A stretch of 64,000 nucleotides of DNA from positions 434,001-498,000 of the forward strand of contig JARVKI010000021.1 of the NCBI GenBank assembly GCA_036674765.1. Direction: 5' to 3'. The notes under the pieces are model-generated. The model saw nothing but the letters and a program-made list of their open reading frames with translations, ran no database searches and was not told the origin of the DNA. Made by a program: the position numbers and the translations under genes. The stretch is from Seiridium cupressi. Its lineage: Eukaryota > Ascomycota > Sordariomycetes > Amphisphaeriales > Sporocadaceae. Below, in pieces: positions 1-13,303 of this stretch (position 1 is its first letter; each line of letters opens with the position of its first letter).

Positions 1-1384
1 TAGTCCAGTTTTTTCGGTCAAAGACAAGAGGTTGATGAGCACAGTGAGTCCTGGGTGGTGTACTGGCGTCCCACAGCCAGGGACGGCATTCTGGTTATTT
101 GGAATTTTAATCCAAGGAGCCGGGAAGTACCAGAATTATGTTCCACGACTTCTGTGATAGTGGCTAGTTTGGGGTGATCGAGTGTTGGCCAATCCACACG
201 CGGCTCATCTCTGATGCCACCAAGATCGGCTGTCATAAGGCTGCAGCATCCAACAGCCATGAGTATGCGCCATTTCTGCGAACAGTTGACTATTCGAGCC
301 ATGCTCTAGTAGCTCGAACAAGATCAAATTCCCCTTCCGCTGACAATCTTACAGTGCTCCAAGAGTCTTTCAATAGCTACCTCCAACGGTCAGCTTTTAC
401 CTTGTCATAAGGCTGGCCCTACCAGCGGCCCTCCATCCCCCACGTTACGTACCACCCTTACGGCTGTTCCTGAGACCGCATTCATTTACCTGGGTTCTCG
501 GGAATGGTGTAACCCACCCATGCAGATAGGGTCCTCCATCCTCTGCTCAAGGTGGTGTGCGCTGAGTTACCGAGTACCGTTTATCTCTCGGATGACGCCG
601 AACCTTCCGGCATCACGACCCGCACATAGTTTGGATTCCTGCAGAGCGTCTCAGGCAGCATCGGCCAGCTCCTGTCTGATGTGCCATGGAATGTCGGTTG
701 TGACGACTGGACAGCCATTCAGCGTTGGATGACCCAGGATTGCCAGAAGTCAATCCACTATCCCTGCATAGAGAGATGGCTCACGTCTATTATCTAGCAT
801 CAACGTCTGCCGCCGCAGGGGTAGGGAGTGGCTTTTTGGGGTATGATCCGGACAGTTTAGTGCTAATGACTGCCCTCCCAGGCTTTCCAGTCATGGTCTC
901 GAGACGTCCGAGACCCACTGTTTCCGAAGCCATCTCGCGGCATCTTCATGTGCTTCTATTGTTACATCTACGTACGTTTCCATTCACCGGCGCGAGATGT
1001 TGTCGGACTATTCTCTGACCTCATCGGCACACACGCCCGTGAAACCGCTGGCTTGACTTTGTACAACTTCCCGCGCCTAGCCAGTCTGCACCCCGGGACT
1101 TGTAGTGATATTGCACTGGACTTGACTTCGACATCCTGGCTACTTTAGTGACCTTAGACCACAAATTACCGATCCGTAATCTTGACTCAGACCAGGTTCT
1201 TTAAGAAAGAAAGGCCGAAGACTAGTGACTACTTCGTTTTGACGTTCACTCGACGAGGGACTCCGATCAAAGCTCTCCGAGAGAATACTTGGGAAGCTGT
1301 ACTCAGTGGTCGGCGTCAAAATATTTAAAGTGTTTTTGATTTCCGACAATAATCGTGGCCATGTCCAGAAAATCAACCACAGCC
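1..1384. other. Left-edge stretch without a convincing gene
   Basis: I see no gene here that I can support. The open frames are all under 100 codons, overlap one another on both strands and show no family motif. One frame near 550-620 reads like the start of an FAD-linked oxidase domain for about 20 residues and then hits a stop, which is too little to call. The last 150 bases before 1385 are the likely promoter of the NmrA-like gene; I saw no clear TATA or CCAAT element in them. Confidence 0.5.
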
Positions 1385-2431
1385 ATGATGCGCATCGCTA
1401 TAGCCGGTGGCGGAGGCTTTGCTAATGTTCTCGCCCAGCAGTTGGCAGAAAGTGCCCACGCCATCATTGTCCTGTCCACAAGGGCGAGTTGTTCAGTTCT
1501 GATGATTTCTGCTCAAATCTAACTGATCCCAGACACACCCCGAGCTCGAGGAATATGGCTGTCAGGTCGTCATCGTCGACTACAACAATATGGACGCCCT
1601 CCAATTTACTCTTCGAGGCGTAGACCTAATTATATCTACAATTTCGGGTCCCGAACAAGTCAATTTGATAGACGCGGCACGGCGAGCTCGGGTCAGTCGG
1701 TTTGTCCCTTCAGAATTTGAAGGGCCCCTGGCTCAGCGCCCTAACGACGATCCAATCGACCGAGGTTCATCGACAGCTTTAGAGTTTCTGGGACGCTGTG
1801 CCGCATCTAGATCCCGTCCCATGCTCTTCACCGTCTTCTCTTGCGGAGTCTTCTACGAGCGGTTTGCTCCGGGAGGTCTTGAAGCTCTGAATATGGGTGG
1901 AAGCCTCGGTATACAATACCAGGGTGGCTATATGCTCGATCTCGGAAGAGGCATTGCTGAGATACCCCTGACGAATGCTCAGGGACGGTCGGTGTACGTA
2001 ACAATGACCTCAGTCTACGACGTCGCCGCGTTTGTTGCTGCGGCTATCGATCTCGGTATAGATAGCTGGCCGAGAGAGTTCAGGATGCGCGGAGCCCATG
2101 TCACCACACAGCGTCTCGTCGAGATCTGCCAAGAGGTAGTAGGAGGTAATTTCCCAGCCAAGAACCGCATTCGTTACTGTAAATACTGACAAATCAAGTT
2201 CAACTTGACGTCGTCCCCAGGCCCTATCAGGAGCTACTTGACTGGCTTCGCTATTACGAAGAAACGCAGGACCATGTCAATTGGCGTAAGATGCTACACC
2301 TCATCCAGACTGCGAACGGCCGTTATGCATTCACCGACGCAAACCTCAACGACCATGTCGACTTTCAGCCAATGGGGCTTCGAACTTGGTTGCAAAATAA
2401 TTATTCACATGAACAAGAGCAACAATTCTGA
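1385..2431 (+). CDS. NmrA-like / isoflavone-reductase-like NAD(P)-binding protein
   Basis: The proposed join is 1385..1483, 1533..2145, 2199..2431, giving 314 residues, the usual size of the PCBER/isoflavone-reductase branch of the NmrA-like short-chain dehydrogenases. The N-terminus has the glycine-rich nucleotide loop AGGGGFANVLA, followed by the VDLIISTISG and RFVPSEFEG blocks usual in this branch; a cytosolic redox or redox-sensing role is known for the family, but the substrate cannot be read. Intron 2 (53 nt) has GT/AG borders and a CTGAC branch site. Intron 1 (49 nt) appears to use a GC donor (GCGAGT), with CTAAC just before the acceptor; that join gives an uninterrupted LSTR-THPELEEYG. 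A GT donor at 1496 is the alternative but leaves only a 37-nt intron. ATG codons at 1385 and 1388 are both possible starts. Confidence 0.85.
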
Positions 2432-3689
2432 ATTGTCCGTGCTGCCCAGCATGTTGCAATTAGGAACCACTTCGATCCAATTTCCAACAATCTCTGGGCA
2501 TTGTTTTATTCCTCCAGCATCTGCCTCAACATCCAAGCCAATGCCTCTTCGAATCGTCCTGGAGACCAGAGGAGAGGCCCATGTCAGCAAACCCACCCAA
2601 CACGACTCATACTACACATTTGGACCAGCGGAGTACAATCAGGCGGTATTGGAGGATACTTTCCTTTCTCACATGTAGCCTGGGAGCCTAGATAGAGACG
2701 TTAGAAGGGCTAGCATTCACATGCAATCAGCAACTAGCGTACTTGGTGCAGCTGCGTTGTCATCTGCTTACCTCTGCTTTACGCAGTCCCACAGACTTCA
2801 TCATCATCTTTAGGAGATTGACTAGTGTTCCCCCCCTTCTCCCTCTCTCACGCACCCTTTGGTTCTCAAATCACTCAATCGAGTCAATACAAATATTCTC
2901 TTCCTTATGCGTCGTTCAACCATCTTGGCCCGTACGCCTTTCATGTAGAGCTATAGGCTCTCGTGAACCGTTCCATCCACTTGCAGAGCAAGTCCCAGTC
3001 GTCGGGTTTACGCTCCCTGTTTTTCTAGATGCGATGATTGGGGATGAGGCGTCCCCACGCGAGCAGGGCTGCATATTGCATATCGCAGACCCACCAAGTT
3101 TGGGCGACTGCACCGGCACCACAGAGTATACTCACCCCTATTGGCAGAATTTGCCACCTCTCTAAGCGACAGGCAGCCCGAAGTAGTCCGCGCCCCAGTC
3201 TTTTCTACCGGCCTTCTAGAACATTACCTGTTTCAATCTAAAACGAATATTTCTTGGATTTCTTATTGGTCTGGAATGATTTATCGCATATCCTGCCTTG
3301 TTGAAGAGCGAGCCTGCCGCAGCACACCCTCTGTGGCCGCATCCGTTGCCTATACCATGCATCTAACGTCTGAAGACTCCGTAGCCCAACTGTATTTCCT
3401 GCCTATTCTCACTCCATAGATTTTACAGAAATAGTTTTCTGCCTGCCAGGTTGAACTTTGATGCCTCGCTGCCTCCCGAAACGCCTCGCCTTGTCCGTCT
3501 CGTGCCAAACGCCCCGCACATCATGCACCCAATAATGACGGGAATCTCGTGAAAGACCCGCGAAACATTCCAGCTTTTAGAGGATGTCGCTTGCAGCAAC
3601 TCGATGAACCAAACATCTGCCCGATCGCCGGCTGACTCCGGCGGCCATGTGGCCCTTCTTTGGAACACACAAACAACCCTTACCCCCCC
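2432..3689. other. Intergenic, between convergent NmrA-like and deaminase genes
   Basis: This is 3' flank for both neighbours. Short open frames occur but overlap each other and carry no motif. I see no RNA gene or repeat. Confidence 0.5.
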
Positions 3690-5451
3690 CTATCCTTCCT
3701 CGCCGAATTCGGTCACAATCCACAAACAGAACTTCTCCCACTCGACGGCCCACTCCTGGAGTCTCCGTGCCTTGAGCCCGCTACCGACAGTAGCTTCCTT
3801 CACATCCTTGTTCCACTCATCAGCGGATTGGTCCTCGAACGCGGCCCAGCGGACACTGTTCTCAGCCAACGAGCCCAAACCAGCCAGTCCCAGGTTCTCC
3901 CATCCCTGGAGTGCCTGCCAGAAATCATGCGTGCTACCTGCCGTGTCTTGGCCCAGCATTGCTGGGTCATCGTTGCAGAGCGAGCAGTGCACGCCCCTGG
4001 CTAGGAGTGCCGGCAGTGGGTGACTCATAACGGACCCGCAGAGCCGCAGCACCTCATTGCTGATGGGGCAGCTTTCGATCAAGATCTTCTTGTCCTTGAC
4101 GAGGTCGACTAACAGCGGGTGCTTGTAGAGGCTGAAGCCGTGGCCGATGCGGCGGGTGCCGAGTAGGATCGCGTCGTACAGGTTGTGATCCGTCTCGCTG
4201 CCCGAGCCTAGGCACTCGCCTGCGTGGAAGAAGAAGGGGATGGTCACACCTTCTTCGGCGCACTGCTTGCGGAACCAAAAGAGCTCGGGGAGCACGTCCT
4301 TGAGTGGACGGCCTAGATCTTCTTGCCCGACTAAGTCATATCCGGCGACCAAATGGGGGTGAGTGATCTTCGTGGTGATGCAGTTGTCCATATCCTGGAT
4401 GATGTGACGTGTCGGGTTGAAACGGATGGTGGCCCAGATCATGCGGACGCCCCAAAAGCCCTTGCCTTCCGATGTAGCCTGGAAGGCCTTGACTTCCTCG
4501 TCGATCGTGTCCATCATTGCGACATAGTCCTGCTCCGGCTCCTCGCTGTTTAGGCGGTAGTAGTCCAGCTGCCACGAAAAGCGCACCTCCGCATAGTTGA
4601 CACCGTCTGCCTTCAGTTGGGTGACCAGTCTGCGCAGAAATGCTCTGAAGATCGGCTCGTAGTGGATGATGGAGTTGACAACCCGGAAGCAGCCGTAGAA
4701 CTTTTGCCATATCTCATCGACGCCGTGGTGCTGAGCAACGGCGTCGGTGCGTGACAGAGTGCACCTGCTATACAACCACTCGATGAATCCGGCTCTGCCA
4801 CTTCCAGGAAACGCATCTGCAGCTTGTGTGAGCAAGATTTGTGAGCCAGGTTCGTAGCCCTCGCCCCAGATGTCGCCCTCGGTGAGTGGCGTTTTGCGAA
4901 ACCGAAAGAGGAGGGGCGCCTCAGCCAGGGCCTGCGACGAGGCCAAGGGTCGATCCGCCTGGATGTGTATACCGGGTTCCTTGAGCAGCAGGTCTATCAA
5001 GAAATTGAAGTCAACCATGGCATCCAGATGTGCGTGGAGAAGTGCTCCCTTTGGCATCTGGCGGATGATTTTCCACAGTTTCGTGGACTCCATCCGCTGT
5101 TTCGAGAGCGAGAACATCATTCCCGGATAGACGGTCAGGTTGTCCTCCTTGTGCGAGAGGGAGTCTTCGAACTGAGCTGTCCAGATCGTCTTCTTTTCCT
5201 CATCGCGGATTCGGCCAACTATGTCGCATGCTTTCCTTGCGATGGGGGAGAGGTTCTGGCGGAATGAAAAGTCTGGTGCCATGTGAGTTGATGCCAGTCA
5301 AGTGCCTGAGTGAGTGGTACGAACCGCTGCGCTGTCTGTTCTCCTGAGATATCAAGGCATCACGGCCCTCGACGTATTTCTGAATGAACGGCTCATCCAC
5401 ACTGGGGATGGTTTGGGATATCTCGTCCCATTCCTCTGTAGTAAACGGCAT
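3690..5451 (-). CDS. Adenosine deaminase family protein, ADGF/CECR1 type
   Basis: Two exons on the minus strand, 5325..5451 and 3690..5272, with a 52-nt intron (GTTCGT donor), give 569 residues. The splice joins QRS to DFSFRQNLSP in frame, so the ATG of the long second frame is not the true start. The metal-dependent deaminase motifs are in order: LLHAHLDA (first zinc ligands), FFFHAGE (third His plus catalytic Glu), GHGFSL, SCPISN and CNDDPA (zinc Asp and neighbour). The family hydrolyses adenosine or deoxyadenosine to inosine and ammonia. The size and the long N-terminal extension match the ADGF branch rather than the ~350-residue Ada/Aah1 enzymes. Animal ADGFs are secreted, but this protein starts MPFTTEEWDE with no signal peptide, so I infer it is intracellular. 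Exact substrate is uncertain. Confidence 0.93.
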
Positions 5452-7513
5452 GCCTGAGTCTTGTTACTGCTTCTTTGTGGTGACAAACAGCTTGAGAGCT
5501 TGATAGGCGGCAACTGAAGGCTTATCGGAGAACGAGACAGGCACCACTCAAAGTAGTCTTCTTATGGAAGTGCTTTCATCACGAGGACAGGATTGAAAGC
5601 CCGCGATAGGCGGCGATGACCGAGGACCTCCGGGGCCCGTTGCGCCCTGCGAGACCCACTATATTAAGATATCTTCCCCGCATTCCAGGCATGGCCCGGG
5701 CACTCTTATAGAGGCTTCACTGGCTAAGCTCCAGCGACCCGGAGCACCCAAAAGTCAACGCAACTATCGGCGCCGATGATGGCTTTTCCTAGCCACCTCG
5801 TCTAGCGACGGTTCCTTTTTTCGCACCTTCAATCCAAACATACTAAGATCACTCGTCCATGAGAATTCTACCGACGGCTGGCCAGGATTTGCTGTGAAAG
5901 CCACGCCTCGAAAATCCAGTTTCCGTCGTTGTCCGACGGGTCGTCGCATTTTGAGTACTGTTCCTCCGCAGGAATACGAACTTCTGCCGGAGATGACTCG
6001 GGCAAAGATTTTGTGACAGCGCCCAGTCAGTGTTGGCGATATGCCTCGGGCCATCACAGAACACTAGACTAAGATCTAAACTACAATGTACCAGGCAAAG
6101 AAGAACAGCACTTCCACTACGCAGGCCAACCATCTGCATCTCAAACTACCTCTGACTAGCATTAGAATCTTAAATGTATGATACTTTTAAGACTTCTTCT
6201 ATGGGGCCAACAAATTCACCTGAGGTTCTGAAGATGGCGGTCGTTTTCGTCCGGCTCACTTTGACTGCTAGAACAAACAAGAACCACTTGGTTCTTTCAA
6301 CTGTTGTTTCTGCAGGCCAACCATCGTGTTCTTGAGGGGAAGGATCAGTCATTCCAAGTGCTGTTGCTACACGAAAACGCCTCCCAATATCATAAACAGG
6401 GCGAGTATGTCTCAGGGGTCAGCATTACACCACACTTACTCGCAGAGCAGCATTATCTAGCGCGCCCGAATGGCAGGACTACGCCAGCAGCCGCTCAAGC
6501 AGACGTTCCCTTGATGCAAGGTAATATCTTGCGGCTCTGCTCCAGCAACGCCCATGCGCAAAGTCGTCGGTAACGGTAATGCCAATGATGCAACCTGACA
6601 GCCCGGGACATAATCTCGGTGAAGGAAAGTACCACCAATCCTGTAGTGTATCTTGGTGCAAGGATTCTTTGGAGCATTCCAGCGTGTCCTCCATGTCCTA
6701 TTGGGCCCGCCTCACCGGGATGGCTACAGCATGGCTGCGGCACAACGGAATTGGGCCGAGTCTATATCAATTGGCGGCTTACCTCATCTCCTGCCATTCC
6801 TGTTCCTGTATACCTTCCTAATTGGGTGCCCATCCCCCGGGTCCCAGCGATGTGGTTCAACTGCAGTCCGTTCTAGGATTCATTGATCCTGGTGATTGGT
6901 ATCAACATGAGCTTGAGGCAGCCGCCGCCCAGGTACACGAATCATGGTCTAGTCAAGGGTTCAAGGTCACCTAGTCCATCGATGCAACACCACCACGTTA
7001 TTGATTCGGGAAATCGGCTCGCTGAACCCGAAAACGACCTAATATCACACATGTTCAAAGGTACCCCATATGGGGGGTCTATGAATATGTTTGGGGGCCA
7101 AAAGGAGCTGCCGAAGCAGACGCCCAACCCTAGCATACCTCGCAACAGACTGCAAGAGATGTACGTGAACCACATCTCAAAGAAAAGTACAAATGTCCTT
7201 CGAAATAATTTCACGGAGTCAGCTCATCGAGCATGGGTATCGCGTTCCACGTTTCACAAATATGTAACGCCCCATGGTTCTTTAATTTGGACATCAAATT
7301 GCTAAAGCGGTACCTGGTCGACGACGTGAGAGGTGATGAAAATGGTTTTCTACTTAAAAGGATCTATCTGGTGACTGCTGCCAACTTCTACCTATGGTGA
7401 AAATTCATCTACCCATTTTCAGTAGTGTTGGACACACGCACCCAGCAGAAATTGGTCACCTCAAATCCTCGGAAGAGACCAACTTCCTTGAATATATTCC
7501 AAGTCCAGTTATC
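5452..7513. other. Gene-poor intergenic region
   Basis: About 2 kb between the deaminase start and the oxoprolinase stop. The first few hundred bases are the deaminase 5' flank. The remaining frames are below 140 codons and mutually overlapping, and none shows a recognisable domain. I see no RNA gene or complete mobile element. Confidence 0.5.
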
Positions 7514-10500
7514 CTATGCTTGTAGCGCAGTCTCTTCCCGCGCAGCATGGCTGCCCTGTCTCCAAGCTGCGGTGTGGTTACTCTTCTCCTTCTGGACCTT
7601 CTTCTCACCAACCTTACCCCAGCCACCACCACCAGGGGTATTGATGATGATCCTATCTCCGGCTTTGAATGGTGCACTGTTCTTCGCACCCATGTTGATG
7701 TACCTCTCTTCGTACTCGGCCTCAACCTTGTCGGATTCGGCATGTCCTTGCTGTATTGCAAGGTCTTTCTCCGGGTTGCTCTTGGCCACGCGTCGTACCC
7801 AGACATTCAGACCGCACTCGGCATCCTCACCTCCTGCAAGACCGTATGGCCGGTACACTCTCCGCTCGCTGAGAATCGAAACCTGAACAGGGATGCGGAA
7901 CTCGATGTCTCGAATCACACCGTCTCCTCCGTTGTGCTGACCCTTGCCTCCAGAGCCCTCTCGTAGGGAGAATTGGCGCAGGAGGACCGGGTACCGCCTT
8001 TCGAAGACCTCCGAGTCTGTTATACGGGTGTTTGTCATATGCGTGTGCACACCGCTAGTGCCTTCCCAGTCGGGGCCGGCACCTGAGCCACCCGCAATTG
8101 TTTCGTAGTATCCAAAGCCTCTCACTTCCTTCTCTCCCGTTACGTTCCCACCGAACCCAAATGTGAGGTTGTTACAGTCACCCTGGGAGGCAGCGCAAGC
8201 TTGGAATGCCTTGAAGATGACATCTGTGACACGCTGGCTGGTGAGGACGTTACCTCCAACGACTGCGGCCCCAGCGGATGGTGAGAGGAGAGACTTTGGT
8301 GGAATCTTGACATTGATTGGCTTCAGACAACCTTGGTTAAGCGGGATGTCTTCCGATATGAGGCAGCGTAGACAGTAGATGATGGCGCTATATGTGACTG
8401 CCTCGGGTGCATTGACGTTGCCATAGACTTCTGGGCCGGTACCTTCGAAGTCAAACACAGCCTCCCCTTTCTCGGAATCAATTGTAACCCGCAGTCGAAT
8501 CGGGCTTCCGTCGTCCATAAAGTCCACTGCCGAGAGATCTTTGCCTTGGAACTTTTTGGAGACCTTCTTCAGAAGTTCCCGGACACAGTTCTCTGCATTG
8601 CTTTGGATGTTGACCATGTAGAACTGCACCGTCTCTTCGCCGTACTCGTCTATTAGGCCTTCAATGAGCGAGATACCTTTCTGGTTTGCTGAAACCTGTG
8701 CTCGCAAATCATTGATGTTGTCTGCCAAACATCTTGTACCACTGCAGCCTGGGTACTGAGCCGGTTCTTTATAGAGGAGCTCGGTGATTCGTTCTTCGTT
8801 GAATTTTCCCTCGCTGACAATCTTCTCACTCTTGATGGCAGCGCCCTCCTGGAATAGTTCCCTCGAGTGGGGCGGCATGCTACCAGCGGTGATGCCTCCG
8901 ATATCAGCATGATGGGCGCGCGATGCTGCATAGAAGAGAATCTTGTCTCCTTTGTCATTGAAAGCCGGCATGAGCAGAGTAATATCGGGCAAGTGGGTAC
9001 CACCATACGATGGGTGATTCGAAATAATAACATCGCCCTTTTTCAGCTTTCCTTCCCAAATCTTGGCTTGAGTGCGCACACATGTTGACATGGAACCCAA
9101 ATGCACAGCTGTTATCGTTCATAGTCAGAACATTGCTCCATAGGGAATTGAGTCGAACTTACGAAGATGTGGCGCGTTGGCGACCAGGCCACCACTGGCA
9201 TCAAAAATGGCACAAGAAAAGTCAAGTCTCTCCTTGACATTTGTGCTCACACTAGTCTTCTGCAGCGCTCGACCCATCTGTTCAGCAATTGCCATGAATC
9301 TGTGCCCAAATATGCTAAGCAGGATGGGGTCAACTTCGCGTTTCGATGCATCATCCTTTTGGGAACTAAACTCATGTAAGTATCAGGGTGTTGCAAATGG
9401 AAGAATCGTGAGCATTTACTCATCTTTAACATCTTTCGAGAGGTCGATGACAACATGAGTCTTCAGCATAAGTGCTTTTGCCTTTGGTGTCACGACAATA
9501 GTCTGCGTTCCATCTGCTAGCATTGCTGGCCCCTTGATTTCGTCGCCAATATCCAAGTCTTTCAGCTTGTAAATTGGTGTGTCAAGTCTTCCGCCTTCGA
9601 AAAAGACTTGCGATTTGCCATAGGCTTTCTTGTCTCCTGTTTCCTGGCGTTTAACTTCTTTTAATTGCCCATCAACCGTCTTGTCTTGGTAGCTGAAACT
9701 CTTGCCGATGCCACGAACGCGCACATCATCGACGATAATATCTCTTTCGTCAAGGGTGAAGCCAAACTCATATCGGTGATGCTTGACAAATGCCTTGCCA
9801 AAGTCCCATTCATCGACGTCGTCACCCTTATCTGGTTTGACAATCATGAGGGCCGACTCTGTGCCCCTGTATCGCATGTTCAAGTATTCCTCGAACACAA
9901 TATCGTCGTCACTGAATCCCTGGTCTTTTAGAGCTTGGCGGGATTTATTTTTTAGCTTATCCACCTTCGACTTTAGCTCATCAACCGCAGTACCCTGGCT
10001 TTCCCAGACCTTGGAGTCAGGCTCTTGACGCTCGTCAACAACATCGGCCAAGGCCATGCCGTAAGCCGACAGTACTGATGAGTATCTGTGAACCAGAATT
10101 TGCTGGATACCTAGTGCCTCTGCAATGGCAACTGCATGTTGGCCTCCTGCACCGCCGAATGTCGCAAGTCTATGTTTCGAAGAGTCATGGCCCTTTGCCT
10201 CGGTGATGGATCTGATAGGCCTCGTCATAGACTCGTTGGCGACTGTCAAAAATCCATACGCCACCTCATCAAGGCTCATGTTTTTTCCGGTCTCCCTATT
10301 GATCTGGTCGGCGAGCTCCTGAATGACTTTCTTACTTGCCTCCGGATCGAGACCCTCGTCCTCATCCTTTCCGAAGATCTTGGGGAAGAACTCAGGTAGG
10401 AGACGTCCCAGGAACAGATTAGCATCTGTAACTGTAGCGGGGCCTCCTTTCCGGTAACAAGCTGGACCAGGGTGTGCACCAGCGGATTCTGGACCGACAA

Positions 10501-11750
10501 CAAAGAGGCCGTTTTTGAAGAACAGCCTGCTGCCACCACCTGCAGCAACAGTGTTTATATCCAACTGGGGCGATTGTATTGTTACGCCAGCGGTAGTTGT
10601 TTCGAAAACATGCTCATATCTGCCTTCACCATATCTTGACACATCGGTCGATGTACCACCCACTGCAACAGCAGTCAGAACAGTTTCTCAAGGCAAGGAT
10701 AGGGTATGACTTACTATCAAATCCGATGACTGGTGTCTTGGTGTTCTCGTCGTAGCTCGTAATCGCATAGCCTACGACACCACCGGCCGGGCCAGACAGG
10801 ATGGCCTTCAAGCCGGTGAACTTCTCGACATCCACCAGGCCGCCGTCACTCTGCATAAATTCGCAACGTGCCCCTTTACTTCCCTCCTCACTCAGTACAC
10901 TGCGAGTTCCCAGTCCGCCCTCGAAACCCTTCTGGAACCCAGAGATATACTTTTTGATGGCAGGCGTCAAGTAGGCGTCGGCGCAAACACTTGTGGCTCT
11001 GGAGACGAGCTTGATCATAGGCATAAGCTCATGACTCAAAGAGATATGCTTGAACCCGACCTCCTTGGCAATCTTGCCAACGAGCGCCTCGTGATCTGGG
11101 AAGGTATAGCCATGCATGAGGCAGACGGCTATACTTCTGATACCCTTCTCGTATATCTCTTGCAGCTCTTTCCTAATCCCGTCGTCTTCTGGCCTTCTTA
11201 GTACGCGGACTGCCTCGCCAGATAGACCCATAACCAATTCTGCTTTCTCGGCCCCTTCCTCGCCAGCTTTCACATCTGATTTTGCCTGATGCCTCTCGGG
11301 GTCTTCGGCGTAGTCCTCGAGCGTAACTCTTTCGTCGACCTCGACGACTTGTTCATATAGTACATCCGGCTTCCGAATTGCAAGGTCGAAGATCTTGGGT
11401 CGGCTCTGGTTGCCGATGGCTAGGCAGTCCCTGAAACCCTTGGTCACGACCAGGGCTATCCTCTCGCCCTTGCGCTCGAGCAAGGCGTTTGTAGCTACTG
11501 TCGTTCCCATACGTATGCTGTCGATCCTAGAAGTATCGAGGGGTTCGCCTCGTGGAATCTCTCGGCCGAGAAAGTGGCTCATGATGCGTCGGATGCCCTC
11601 GAGGGGTGCATCCTCGTAGTTGGCTGGGTCCTCCGAGAGTAGCTTGATCACAATGTCCTCGCCATTGAGTGTGCCGACACAGTCGGTAAATGTGCCACCT
11701 CGGTCGATTGCGATGCGAATGCCGCGTTCTTTGGTGTCCGTCGAACCCAT
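7514..11750 (-). CDS. 5-oxoprolinase (ATP-hydrolysing), hydantoinase A/B fusion
   Basis: Four exons on the minus strand, 10715..11750, 9420..10662, 9163..9365 and 7514..9108, with introns of 52, 54 and 54 nt, give 1358 residues. All phases agree and the joins restore conserved text: [14 protein letters not shown], then [13 protein letters not shown], then [14 protein letters not shown]. The N-terminal half is hydantoinase A ([12 protein letters not shown] phosphate-binding block, then a long HyuA core); the C-terminal half is hydantoinase B ([18 protein letters not shown]). The family opens 5-oxo-L-proline to glutamate with ATP in the gamma-glutamyl (glutathione) cycle, in the cytosol. Start taken at [10 protein letters not shown] because it sits just before the HyuA domain; an in-frame ATG 52 codons upstream would add a low-complexity leader. 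Full length, no lesion seen. Confidence 0.95.
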
Positions 11751-13303
11751 TCTCGCTGTCGTCGGTGGTCGGGATGGGTGTAGTCGGCGTCCGCCTTCTA
11801 TGGTAGTAGTAGTATATGGTCCACAACCAAAAATGGAGGGACAAAGAATGCCGATACACGAATCCAACGTATATGGATAACAATATTCACGTATTGCGCG
11901 CGTCACTGGGCTGCTTAGCGAATGGTGTTTCCGCCGACGCCGCTATGGACTTCTAGTCGTCGACGAGGAGTTTTATGGACAGGAGCTTTTCTTTTCTTAT
12001 AGGAATGTGATAGCAAGCGACTTGCGCGTCGGGTATACTTATTGCTGTCACAAGCCAGACGATACATCAATTATCCATCTCAGCAGTCCAATTGCACGGA
12101 AGCACACCACCGTCTTTTTGGCAAAGCCGTTCACACCCTTCCGATGTCGTCACGTTTTGGAGAAGTATTTCCCCCACCTACCCCGCAGCGCGGCCTCTAG
12201 ACCGCGTTCGGGCGGCGTGTCTGTAGGCCGGCTTGCCCTAAAAGCTTCCATGTTAAGGAGCTCCACAAGAGCTACGGTGGTGGAACTCCGCTACGAAACA
12301 GGGGAGGTTTTGTCCAATGTCCCACATTATATTTGTCAGTAATCTATCGTTTGGTAAGTCTGCCGACTATAGTCACGGCTTTGTACCAGCGTGGCACCAA
12401 TATGCCTGACTGTCTTTGGGCTTGACATTTGAATTTTCCCGCATGGCCCCTGGTATGAGTATGGCCGGCATCTGACGGGTGCTTCTATTTCTTTGTCGAC
12501 GGTCCGGCTATTACAAACGTTTACAGGGTCGAGGCACGGATGGGCACCCAAAAGGGATCAAATGCGGTATCACAGTCAAATATAGGAAAAAGCTGACAGG
12601 TCTCGGCCAGCCTGAACAATTCAATTATGAACTGCCATAAAACCTGGAATTGGAAAGGAAACAAACAAAAACCAATTCGGATCGAGGACATAGAGGCGGA
12701 GAGCTACGCAGGTCCAATCTACCTTTAACGAATGGGCCTACTCCTACTCATCTATCCCAAAACCATCGAAAAGAACGACCACGAAAGAGCTTCTTTGGCA
12801 TCATTTCTATAAACCTTGCCATTGAGTCTCCCGGAGAGGATTCTTGAATCTTTGGCGCCCCGATAAAATTGTTCCCTCTCTTAATTGGTGAGTGCCTGGC
12901 GAACGTCAAACGCCTTTCTTGGCCACGCTTTCCGTTTCTCGTTTCATTGACCCGGATTGATCCGTGACTGCCCCAATACATGAAATCAAACACACAATTG
13001 CTGTCACGTGTTAGTCAAAGATTCCGGCCTGGGATTTTGATGTTAGACTCGCAACTGCCTCGTATCCAACTTTTTTGACATCTTCGAAAACACCGACGTC
13101 GTATCGACAGATAGTGAGCTGTATGATATAGCAACGATAGAAACTAGGCACATCAATTCTACGCAACAGCATGCCACCTTATGCAAACATGACTTACGAG
13201 ATACAGATCTAGAGGCAAGATTTCTTTTACATTCTTCAGAGTTCCATCTACAGATGAAATCATCCGCCAATCTTTCGACTTCTCGAAGTGTCAAGAACAC
13301 GAG
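11751..13303. other. Intergenic between divergent genes
   Basis: 5' flank of the oxoprolinase on one side and of the unknown 764-residue protein on the other. Between about 13050 and 13290 one plus-strand frame stays open and reads acidic and coding-like, ending in a stop at the start of the next gene, so a missed upstream exon of that gene is possible. No RNA gene or repeat seen. Confidence 0.45.

Noticed and set aside
520..1018. Possible FAD-linked oxidase remnant or small gene near the left edge
   Set aside because: Only about 20 residues (VVCAELPSTVYLSDDAEP) suggest that family; a stop follows and no further motif appears in any frame.
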